Shown: piece by piece, positions 1 to 5,245 of the stretch
Position numbering within the stretch: position 1 is the first letter of the stretch
Layout of the letters: each line of letters opens with the position of its first letter
NCBI GenBank assembly: GCA_026225435.1
Contig: JAMFST010000316.1
Span: 1-6,209 of the forward strand
Reading direction: 5' to 3'
Origin: Labilithrix luteola
GTDB taxonomy: Bacteria > Myxococcota_A > Polyangia > Polyangiales > Polyangiaceae
DNA length: 6,209 nucleotides
The notes under the pieces: model-generated
Databases searched by the model: none
What the model was told of the DNA's origin: nothing
What the model saw: only the letters and a program-made list of their open reading frames with translations
Program-made: the position numbers and the translations under genes

Positions 1-552
1 CGCAGGCGGCCGAGCGACTTCACCAGCGCCGGGGAGCCGGCGACCACCCAGGGAGCGCTCGCCAGCTTGCGGGTCACCAGCTCGGCGCCCACGGGGCGAA
101 TCGAGCGCAAGGCGAGGTCCGCCTCGCGACGCGTGAGATCGAGGGCGCGCGTCGAGGCGTCCAGCTCGATGGTGAGCCGTGGGTGCCGCTTGCGCAGGTC
201 GACGAGGAGCGGCGCCACGAAGATATCGGCGGTCCCCGGCGCCATGCTCACCCGTACGGTCCCTTCGACCCGCTCGGTGGCGTCGGAGGCGTCACGGGCA
301 AGACGCGCGTGCGCCGCCTCCATCGTCTCGGCGGCGGCCAGCATCGACTCCGCAGCGTGCGTCGCCAGGAGCTTCGCGCGTGCGGTCGAAGAGACGCCAG
401 CCGGTGGCCTGTTCGAGCGCAGTCAGCCGCCGGCTGACCGTGGAGGTGTCGACGCCCAGCTTCGCCGCCGCCGCGCCCATGCTCCTGGCCCGGTACGCCG
501 CGAGGAACACGCGGATGTCGTCCCACGCACCGTCTTGCATTTTTGCCGACAT
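1..552 (-). pseudogene. LysR-type transcriptional regulator, frameshifted and cut by the left window edge
   Basis: A LysR-family regulator: a winged helix-turn-helix DNA-binding domain followed by a periplasmic-binding-protein-like effector domain, acting in the cytoplasm. From the ATG at 552 the first 60 residues give the HTH, with the typical AAAKLGVDTSTVSRRLTALE helix pair and a wing ending WRLFDRTRE. The frame then goes wrong and stops at 292-294. From about 374 a different minus frame continues without stop to the window edge. It reads KLLATHAAESM, then GTVRVSMAPGTADIF, RKRHPRLTIELDAS and READLALRSIRPVGAELV, which is classic LysR linker helix and effector domain. Between TRE and KLLATHA the usual 'GLxxTxxGE' wing/linker segment (about nine residues) is missing. 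A deletion of about 29 bases, rather than a single-base slip, therefore fits best. The upstream in-frame ATG at 615 would overlap the neighbour's start and add a non-homologous N-terminus, so I chose 552 (540 is also possible). No strong ribosome-binding site is seen. It is divergent from the SDR gene at 606. Confidence 0.75.
369..376 (-). other. Frameshift/deletion junction in the LysR gene
   Basis: On the minus strand the codons for T-R-E (ending at 373) are in the HTH frame, while K-L-L starting at 374 is in the effector-domain frame. The two frames meet on the bases GAAGCTC. Microhomology of the GAAG type between a lost 'GAA G' and 'GAG AAG' is a plausible cause, but the original sequence is not visible. 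Sequencing or assembly error is equally possible. Confidence 0.65.
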
Positions 553-605
553 GACTTGCGAATGTGGGCTTTGCCTTGCGCCGTTGCAAGTCGCAAAACA
601 GACGC
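553..605. promoter_or_regulatory. Divergent LysR/SDR control region with repeated CTTGCG half-sites
   Basis: The 53 bp between the two divergent starts are visibly less GC-rich than the genes. They contain CTTGCGA at 555-561 and CTTGCG at 575-580, two direct copies 20 bp apart (about two helical turns). The inverted partners are GCAAG at 586-590 and TCGCAA at 591-596. CTTGC-N6-GCAAG (575-590) is a perfect inverted repeat that includes a T-N11-A pattern (577/589), the classic LysR-box form. TTGCGA (556-561) pairs with TCGCAA (591-596) in a wider inverted repeat. LysR regulators commonly bind such sites to repress themselves and activate the divergent gene. Binding here is inferred. Confidence 0.55.
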
Positions 606-1613
606 ATGAACGCACTCCACGTGGTCCTCGGTGCCGGGCAGATCGGTCCCCTCGTCGCGCGTCGCCTCGCCTCGGCGGGGCACCAGGTCCGGGTGGTCCG
701 GCGATCGGCCAGCAAGCCGCCCGTCCCCGGAGTCGAGGTGTTCGTCGGGGACATCTGCGACCCCGCCTTTGCCGACCGCGTCACCACTTGCCAAGGCGGG
801 CAGCGGGCCGCGGTGGTCTACGACTGCATGAACCCGACCTACGACCGGTGGAACGAGGAGCTGCTCGCGCTCGGACTGGGCTCGCTCGGTGCGGCGGCGC
901 GCTGCGGGGCGCGACTGGTCACGCTCGACGGTCTTTACCAGTACGGGCGCCCGCTGCGCGACGCCGGCGGCACCACCTTGCCGATGGGTGAGGGCATGCC
1001 GATGAACCCCTGCAGCCGCAAAGGGGAGCTGAAGAAGCAGCTCGCCGAGCTGCGCCTCGGAGCGCATCGCCGCGGCGAGGTGCACGTCAGCATCGGCCGG
1101 GCGAGCGACTTCTTCGGGCCGGATCTGCCCGGCTCGTTCTGGAGCGAGCGCTTCTTTCGCGCCATCGTCCGCGGTCGCGCTGGCGAGTGCTTCGGCGATC
1201 CGGACATGCCGCACGCCTACACCTTCGTCGACGACGTGGCGCGCGCGCTGGTCACGCTCGGCCAGCGCACGGAGGTGGACGGCCCGGACGGCGCGGTCTG
1301 GCACCTGCCGACCCTGCCGGCGATCTCGACGCAGGCGCTCGCCGGGAAGGTCGGTCGCGCGCTCGGCGTCGGCAACGCGCGGGTGAAGCACGTGCCCAAG
1401 CTGGTGGTGCGCGGGCTCGGCCTCTTCAACTCGATCATCCGCGAGCTGCCGGAGATGACGTACCAGTGGGAGGTCCCCTTCCTCGTCGACGACTCCCGCT
1501 TCCGCAGCACCTTCGGCTACGGCGCGACGCCGCTCGACGAGCAGATCGCGGCGGTCGTCGCCTGGGCGAAGCCGCGGTTTCCCGTGGCCAGCTCGGCGTC
1601 GGCGACCGCCTGA
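606..1613 (+). CDS. NAD-dependent epimerase/dehydratase family protein (extended/atypical SDR)
   Basis: A 335-residue cytoplasmic Rossmann-fold protein. The dinucleotide-binding loop GAGQIG lies at residues 9-14 after a hydrophobic first strand, and an acidic GDI motif at 48-50 closes the next strands. GRASDFFGP (164-172) and YTFVDDVARAL (205-215) are typical of the NAD-dependent epimerase/dehydratase family, as is the C-terminal pattern EVPFLVDDSRF with STFGYGATPLDE (289-312). The canonical SDR Tyr-x-x-x-Lys is not seen in its usual form. LYQYG (110-114) and the SRKGELKK stretch (137-144) occupy that region, so it may be an atypical reductase or epimerase, and its substrate cannot be read from sequence. 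I prefer ATG 606 because the GxGxxG motif then begins at the normal distance from the N-terminus. The earlier GTG at 564 would run through the operator region. No clear Shine-Dalgarno site is present. It ends in TGA and is probably regulated by the divergent LysR protein. Confidence 0.9.
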   Translation: MNALHVVLGAGQIGPLVARRLASAGHQVRVVRRSASKPPVPGVEVFVGDICDPAFADRVTTCQGGQRAAVVYDCMNPTYDRWNEELLALGLGSLGAAARCGARLVTLDGLYQYGRPLRDAGGTTLPMGEGMPMNPCSRKGELKKQLAELRLGAHRRGEVHVSIGRASDFFGPDLPGSFWSERFFRAIVRGRAGECFGDPDMPHAYTFVDDVARALVTLGQRTEVDGPDGAVWHLPTLPAISTQALAGKVGRALGVGNARVKHVPKLVVRGLGLFNSIIRELPEMTYQWEVPFLVDDSRFRSTFGYGATPLDEQIAAVVAWAKPRFPVASSASATA

Positions 1614-1627
1614 CGAGACGGCGTCAG
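1610..1627. terminator. Short inverted repeat across the convergent stop codons
   Basis: CTGACG (1610-1615) and CGTCAG (1622-1627) form a perfect 6-bp inverted repeat with a 6-base loop. It covers both TGA stops of the convergent SDR and ligase genes, which are only 10 bp apart. There is no T-tract on either side, so it is a weak candidate for a bidirectional termination or transcript-end hairpin. It could also be a by-product of two facing TGA codons. Confidence 0.25.
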
Positions 1628-3159
1628 CCGCGCGCCTTGGCCAGCGCGATGTAGTGCTCGACCAAGGACACGTCGTCGACCGCGCCGATGTTGAGCGCCT
1701 TCTCCGGCGCCATCCCCTGGAAGAGGCGCTTGAGCGGCACCTCCAGCCGCTTGCCGGTGCGGGTGTGGGGGACGCCGGGGACGACGATGACCTCGTCGGG
1801 GACGTGCCGCGGGCTCGCCTTGGTCTTGATGGCGGTGTTGATCTCGGCGACGAGCTCCTTGGTCAGCTCCGCGCCGGCGGCCAGCTTCACGAAGAGCGGC
1901 ATCCAGTAGCCGCCGTCCTTCTGCTCGATGCCGAGCACCACGCAGTCGGCGATGGCCGGGATGGCCTCGACCGCCGCGTACACCTCGGCGGTGCCGATGC
2001 GCACGCCGCCGCGGTTCAAGGTGGAGTCGGAGCGGCCCATGATGACGCAGGTGCCGCGCTCGTTGATCTCCAGCCAGTCGCCGTGGCGCCAGACGCCGGG
2101 GTACGGCTCGAAGTACGCCTCGCGGTAGCGGACGCCGCCCGGATCGTTCCAGAAGGAGAGCGGCATCGAGGGCATGGGCAGGGTGACCACCAGCTCCCCG
2201 CGCTCGCCGACGACCGGCTTGCCCTCCTCGTCCCAGGCGGCGGCGGCGACGCCGAGCATCGGGCGCTGCAGCTCACCGGCGGTGACCGGCAGGAGCACGT
2301 TGGCGCCGACGAAGCCGCAGGCCACGTCGGTGCCGCCGGAGGACGAGCCGAGGTGCACGTCGCGCTTCACCGCTTCGTACACCCAGCCGAAGGTCGACGT
2401 CGGCAACGGCGAGCCGGTCGATCCGATTCCGCGCAGGAGAGACAGGTCGTGCAGCTCGCCCGGCTTCACCCCGGCCTTCTCGCAGGCGCTCAGGTACCCG
2501 GCGCTCGTCCCCATGAACGTCATCCCCGTGCGCGCCGCGAGCGAGAACTGCTGGTCGATCGTGGGGTAGGCGGGGGCGCCATCGTAGATGACCAGCGTAG
2601 CGCCGGAGAGGAGCACCGAGGTCGAGATGTTCCACATGATCCAGGCGGTGGACGCGTACCAGAAGAGGCGATCGCCCGGTCCGACGTCGTTGTGGAAGGC
2701 GAGCGACTTCACCTCCTCGAGGACGATGCCGCCGTGACCGTGGACGATCCCCTTGGGCAGGCCGGTCGTCCCCGACGAGTAGACGATCCACAGCGGGTGA
2801 TCGAAGGGGAGCGGCTCGAAGACCGGCGCGTGCGGTTCGGCGACCGCGTCGGTCCAGCTGATCGCGCCTTCGGGAAGCTCGCCGGGGTACAGGCGCTGGA
2901 TGACGATGGTGGTGCGCACGCTGGGGAGCGCGGCGCGCAGCTCGGCGACGACGTCGCGCCGGTCGTAGGGCTTGCCGTTGAAGCGGTACCCGTCGACGGC
3001 GATGAGGACCACCGGCTCGATCTGCTGGAAGCGGTCGAGCACGCTGCTCCCGCCGAAGTCGGGGGCGCACACCGACCAGACCGCGCCGTTGCAGGCGGCG
3101 GCGAGGAAGGCGACGACCGCCTCGGCGAGGTTGGACAGGAAGCCGGCGACGCGATCGCC
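1624..3159 (-). CDS. 3' fragment of the acetoacetate-CoA ligase, after the amber pair
   Basis: An open frame of 511 codons after the stops. In full-protein numbering it holds the ATP-phosphate loop YSSGTTGLPKG (about 272-282), the GSSSGGTD adenine/substrate motif (about 416-423), GDW (505-507) and the hinge motif SDSTLNRGGVRIG (522-534). The C-terminal catalytic lysine lies in TGKRLEVPLK (Lys about 615). All required catalytic elements are here. The first usable start is GTG at 3072 (codon 175, VCAPDFGG), with no Shine-Dalgarno sequence before it. Restart there would omit the N-terminal domain and part of the adenylation core. An independently translated active enzyme is therefore unlikely. 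Confidence 0.6.
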   Translation of the reverse strand, partial: GDRVAGFLSNLAEAVVAFLAAACNGAVWSVCAPDFGGSSVLDRFQQIEPVVLIAVDGYRFNGKPYDRRDVVAELRAALPSVRTTIVIQRLYPGELPEGAISWTDAVAEPHAPVFEPLPFDHPLWIVYSSGTTGLPKGIVHGHGGIVLEEVKSLAFHNDVGPGDRLFWYASTAWIMWNISTSVLLSGATLVIYDGAPAYPTIDQQFSLAARTGMTFMGTSAGYLSACEKAGVKPGELHDLSLLRGIGSTGSPLPTSTFGWVYEAVKRDVHLGSSSGGTDVACGFVGANVLLPVTAGELQRPMLGVAAAAWDEEGKPVVGERGELVVTLPMPSMPLSFWNDPGGVRYREAYFEPYPGVWRHGDWLEINERGTCVIMGRSDSTLNRGGVRIGTAEVYAAVEAIPAIADCVVLGIEQKDGGYWMPLFVKLAAGAELTKELVAEINTAIKTKASPRHVPDEVIVVPGVPHTRTGKRLEVPLKRLFQGMAPEKALNIGAVDDVSLVEHYIALAKARG

Positions 3160-3165
3160 CTACTA
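3160..3165 (-). other. Tandem in-frame amber codons TAG TAG
   Basis: Minus-strand codons 143-146 read GTT TAG TAG GGC. The two ambers sit exactly where two residues belong in the LGV-x-x-GDRVA motif, and the frame is preserved on both sides. GTT is also an unusually A/T-ending codon for this gene, so three successive codons depart from local composition. The intact genes whose ends are visible (SDR, exported protein, lipoprotein) and the ligase itself all terminate with TGA, so TAG is not otherwise used as a terminator in this window. Confidence 0.9.
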
Positions 3166-3594
3166 AACGCCGAGGCGGCGCAAGGTGGCGGCGAAGGCGC
3201 CGACCTGCGCGGTCAGATCTGCCCAGGAGATGTCGCTCGGCTCCTCGGTCTCGGAGACCGCGACGATCGCCGGGTGCGCCGTGGTCGCGCGCTTCAGCGC
3301 CTGCTCGGCGTAGTTGATCGTGCGGCCGGGGAACCAGACCGCGCCGGGCATCTCGCGGCGCGTGAGCACCTGGTCGTCGGGCACGCCGGGGAGCACGCCG
3401 GTGAAGGTGCCGAGGTCGCCCCAGAACTGCTCCGGGTGCTCGACCGACCAGCGCCAGATGCGGTCGTAGTCGGCGGGCGCGCCGAAATCGAGCCCCCGCC
3501 GCTCGCTCACCCAGGCGGCGAACTTGCCGAGGTGGCTCGCGGCGATCGACTTCGCGGTGGGCTGCCACAGGACGCTTCCTTCGCTCACGGTCAT
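3163..3594 (-). CDS. 5' fragment of the acetoacetate-CoA ligase, up to the first amber codon
   Basis: This is the 143-residue product if termination occurs at the first TAG. It carries the N-terminal acetyl-CoA-synthetase-type domain: LWQPTAKSIAASHLGKFAAWV near residues 9-29, FWGDLGTF near 58-65, and the PGAVWFPGRTINYAEQAL segment around 84-101. It then enters the large adenylation domain (ISWADLTAQVGAFAATLRRLGV) and is cut off there. It contains no ATP-binding or catalytic motif, so alone it cannot be an active ligase. It is part of the disrupted gene spanning 1624-3594, not an independent gene. Confidence 0.6.
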   Translation of the reverse strand: MTVSEGSVLWQPTAKSIAASHLGKFAAWVSERRGLDFGAPADYDRIWRWSVEHPEQFWGDLGTFTGVLPGVPDDQVLTRREMPGAVWFPGRTINYAEQALKRATTAHPAIVAVSETEEPSDISWADLTAQVGAFAATLRRLGV

Positions 3595-3600
3595 CGAACG

Positions 3601-3607
3601 TCTCCTC
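3601..3607 (-). promoter_or_regulatory. Ribosome-binding site of the acetoacetate-CoA ligase
   Basis: On the minus strand GAGGAGA lies 6 bases before ATG 3594 (aacGAGGAGacgttcgATG). It is the clearest Shine-Dalgarno sequence in the window and fixes the ligase start. It is 19 bases downstream of the small hairpin at 3626-3644, so neither hairpin covers it directly. Confidence 0.75.
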
Positions 3608-3625
3608 GTTGTCTGCCTTCAGCAC

Positions 3626-3644
3626 GAGCACCGAGAGGGTGCTC
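3626..3644. repeat. Small perfect hairpin in the ligase leader
   Basis: GAGCACC (3626-3632) and GGTGCTC (3638-3644) form a 7-bp perfect stem with a 5-base loop. Bases 3633-3644 also belong to the left arm of the long inverted repeat, so in a minus-strand transcript the small and long stems cannot both form fully. No T-run follows on the minus strand, so it is not a standard intrinsic terminator. Confidence 0.6.
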
Positions 3645-3759
3645 AGAAATTGCCGAGATGGCTGCAAAGCTAGGGAGGGCGAGGGAGCCGCACCTAGGTG
3701 CGGTGACCGATCCCGACCGACGATTTGCGGCCATCTCGGCAATTTATGACCACCCTCTC
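3633..3759. repeat. Nested inverted-repeat element between the exported-protein gene and the ligase
   Basis: The left arm 3633-3668 (GAGAGGGTG...GCAAA) is the reverse complement of the right arm 3724-3759 at 33 of 36 positions. The longest unbroken block is the 16 bases AAATTGCCGAGATGGC. The 55-bp interior contains the palindrome 3688-3703 almost exactly on the same axis. The right arm ends inside the TGA stop (3758-3760) of the upstream gene. The left arm ends 39 bp before the ligase ATG. No flanking target-site duplication, ORF or T-tract is seen. It could be a mobile palindromic element, an mRNA 3'-end stabilising or processing hairpin, or a regulatory leader. The structure is directly visible and the function is unknown. 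Confidence 0.85.
3688..3703. repeat. 16-bp perfect palindrome at the centre of the inverted-repeat element
   Basis: CCGCACCTAGGTGCGG is perfectly self-complementary, with its axis half a base from that of the outer 36-bp arms. It could act as a dimeric-protein operator or as the tip of a large stem. It carries one of only two CTAG tetranucleotides I found in the window; the other is at 3670-3673 in the same element. Confidence 0.8.
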
Positions 3760-5245
3760 AGAAGTCCCCCTCCCAGCCGAGGCCGTAGATGGGGGTGGTG
3801 CCGGTACGGGTCGCGCTCTGTCCGAGCGGCCCGATCAGCGGTTGTCCAAAGCTCCATGCGGTGGTCTTCGATGGATCGGTGGTCGGCTCCGTTGCCGGCT
3901 TCTTCCCGTCGTGGCGGGTGAGCCAGTAGGTGAGCCCGCCGCCGGCGAGCGTGCCCGCTGCGGTGGTCGCCACGAACCCGCGCGCGCGGCCGGGCGTGAG
4001 GTCGCCGAAGACCAGCGGACTGGCGACGGCCGCACCCGAGGCGGCTCCGAGCGCGGCGCCGAGGTCGATGAGCAGCGCGCGGTTGGGCGAGACGGTGAGC
4101 TGCGTGGCGAGCGCCTCGGAGAGCACCAGGCCGATGGCCGCGCCGTAGCCGGTACCGGTGTACGGCGTGCTGGCGGTGGTGGTGCCGCGGTAGAAGAACT
4201 CGCCCAGCGCGCCGAGGCCGGCGCCGATGCCCGCGCCGGAGACGGTGAGCACCGCGTCCCCCTCGTCCATGGTGGAGCGGGTGAGCGCCGCGGTCGACAG
4301 GGCGAGCCCGAGGACTCCGCCGCCGATTCCCCAGGCGTAGCGATCGGTGAGCGGCTCCACGTGGCGGCCGTTGGCGATGAGGATGCCGCTGGCCGCACCG
4401 GTCCACGCGCCGGCGGCGAGGACGAAGGCGTCGCCGGTCGAGATGTCCCATTCCTCGCTGACCAGCAGCGAGCTGCCGACGCCGATGCCGGTGCCGAGGG
4501 CGAGCAGCGGGTAGAGGAGGCGCGGATCGGTGGAGCCGCTGGTGCGCTGCACGCTGTAGGCAGCGAAGGCGCCGAAGAGACCCGCGTTGACCGCCAGCAC
4601 CGCGCGGCCGGGCGAGCGATGGCGCCCCATGATCCCCAGGCCGGCGGTGCGGTCGATCTCGGTGCGCGCGCGCTCGGCCTCGGCGGCGCGCTCGGCGTCG
4701 GCGGGGGACAGCAGATCGCGCACCAGCACCAGGCCGCGTACCGAGACGTCGTCGCCTTTGACCTCGGCGACGCGCACCTTCAGCTCGCGCCCGAGCGGCG
4801 GCACGGCGACGATGCGCACCAGGTAGTCGTCGCGCCCGAGCTCCTCGATGCGCGCGCTCACCACCCAGGTCCCCTTGTCCGGGGCGAGCGGCGACGAGCG
4901 ATGACCGGAGTGCGCGGCGCGCTCGATCAGGTCGAGGTCGCGCATGTGGCTGGGGAGCGGACCGGGATCGGCGACGTCGAGCACGTAGCCGAGGTCCTGG
5001 ACGGCGTCGCGGAGGGTCGCGTCGAGCTCCTGCGCGTGCGCGAAGGTGGTCTCGCTCTGCAGCGGGCGGTGGACCGGCGTCTTGGCGGCCTCGTCTCCGG
5101 CGGGCGTGAGCGTGGGCCAGACGACGACCGGATCGCCGGGCGCCGACGCGGGCGGCGGTGGCGGCGGCGCAGGTGCCGGCTCGTCGGCGCGCGCCGTACG
5201 AGCCAGCGCGATCGTCAGCGAGAGCGCGAACACCGCCCGTTTCAA
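3758..5245 (-). CDS. Exported envelope protein with about eight Gly/Ala-rich hydrophobic segments, function unknown
   Basis: 495 residues. Residues 1-20 form a signal peptide (KR, then a hydrophobic core, then ARTARA) with a likely signal peptidase I site before Asp21. A Pro/Ala-rich linker follows (23-38). Residues about 65-180 form a soluble periplasmic domain with helix LDATLRDAVQDLGY, then WVVSARIEELGRDDYLVRIVAV and VRGLVLVRDLL. A charged Ala/Glu/Arg helix (182-199) leads to eight Gly/Ala-rich hydrophobic stretches at about 215-231, 242-262, 273-291, 302-321, 331-350, 365-383, 389-411 and 422-442. The C-terminus is a hydrophilic tail ending GWEGDF. I do not recognise the family. The segments resemble glycine-zipper helices, but a terminal Phe also suits an outer-membrane protein. 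The start is TTG 5245, overlapping the upstream TGA (TTGA); the well-formed signal peptide beginning there supports it. It forms an operon with the lipoprotein gene. Confidence 0.8.
   Translation of the reverse strand: MKRAVFALSLTIALARTARADEPAPAPPPPPPASAPGDPVVVWPTLTPAGDEAAKTPVHRPLQSETTFAHAQELDATLRDAVQDLGYVLDVADPGPLPSHMRDLDLIERAAHSGHRSSPLAPDKGTWVVSARIEELGRDDYLVRIVAVPPLGRELKVRVAEVKGDDVSVRGLVLVRDLLSPADAERAAEAERARTEIDRTAGLGIMGRHRSPGRAVLAVNAGLFGAFAAYSVQRTSGSTDPRLLYPLLALGTGIGVGSSLLVSEEWDISTGDAFVLAAGAWTGAASGILIANGRHVEPLTDRYAWGIGGGVLGLALSTAALTRSTMDEGDAVLTVSGAGIGAGLGALGEFFYRGTTTASTPYTGTGYGAAIGLVLSEALATQLTVSPNRALLIDLGAALGAASGAAVASPLVFGDLTPGRARGFVATTAAGTLAGGGLTYWLTRHDGKKPATEPTTDPSKTTAWSFGQPLIGPLGQSATRTGTTPIYGLGWEGDF
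5242..5245 (-). promoter_or_regulatory. TTGA stop/start overlap coupling the lipoprotein and exported-protein genes
   Basis: The lipoprotein TGA (5244-5242) and the exported-protein TTG start (5245-5243) share two bases. No strong Shine-Dalgarno sequence precedes the TTG, so re-initiation by ribosomes finishing the lipoprotein is the likely mode. This would tie the amounts of the two products together. Confidence 0.6.

Larger units (their letters stand above)
1624..3594 (-). pseudogene. Acetoacetate-CoA ligase (acetoacetyl-CoA synthetase), interrupted by two in-frame TAG codons
   Basis: An ANL-superfamily adenylate-forming enzyme expected to convert acetoacetate, ATP and CoA to acetoacetyl-CoA, AMP and PPi (EC 6.2.1.16) in the cytoplasm. 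It would feed acetoacetate from leucine or ketone-body breakdown, or from polyester turnover, into central metabolism. From ATG 3594 to the TGA at 1624-1626 there are 656 codon positions, the normal size of the family. The only defect is TAG TAG at codons 144-145. Homology is continuous on both sides in the same frame: LRRLGV, two stops, GDRVAGFL. Family members have two ordinary residues between LGV and GDRVA. Everything else, including all adenylation motifs, looks intact, so the lesion is recent, an error, or tolerated by suppression. The start has a good Shine-Dalgarno site at 3601-3607. The gene lies downstream of the envelope pair on the same strand and is convergent with the SDR gene. 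Confidence 0.88.

Noticed and set aside
564..605. Upstream GTG start for the SDR gene
   Set aside because: It would add 14 non-homologous residues translated through the operator region. The Rossmann motif position supports 606.
423..1391. 322-codon minus-strand frame opposite the SDR gene
   Set aside because: It shares no homology in that frame, and the plus-strand SDR motifs (GxGxxG, GRASDF) are clear. Shadow ORF.
3160..3165. Pyrrolysine or other programmed amber decoding as the annotation
   Set aside because: No suppressor tRNA, Pyl gene or downstream recoding element can be seen in the window. The two adjacent ambers sit at a motif position not known to need a special residue. Kept as a hypothesis only.
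3626..3759. Intrinsic (Rho-independent) terminator after the exported-protein gene
   Set aside because: Hairpins are strong, but no T-tract follows on either strand, so a classical terminator is not supported.
3633..3759. Insertion sequence or MITE
   Set aside because: The inverted arms fit, but no target-site duplication, transposase or second copy is visible in the window, so I left it as an inverted-repeat element.
1654..3921. 755-codon plus-strand open frame antisense to the ligase and spacer
   Set aside because: A shadow frame typical of high-GC genes. Its protein is low-complexity Arg/Gly/Ala/Asp/Glu with no recognisable domain, whereas the minus strand encodes an unmistakable ligase.
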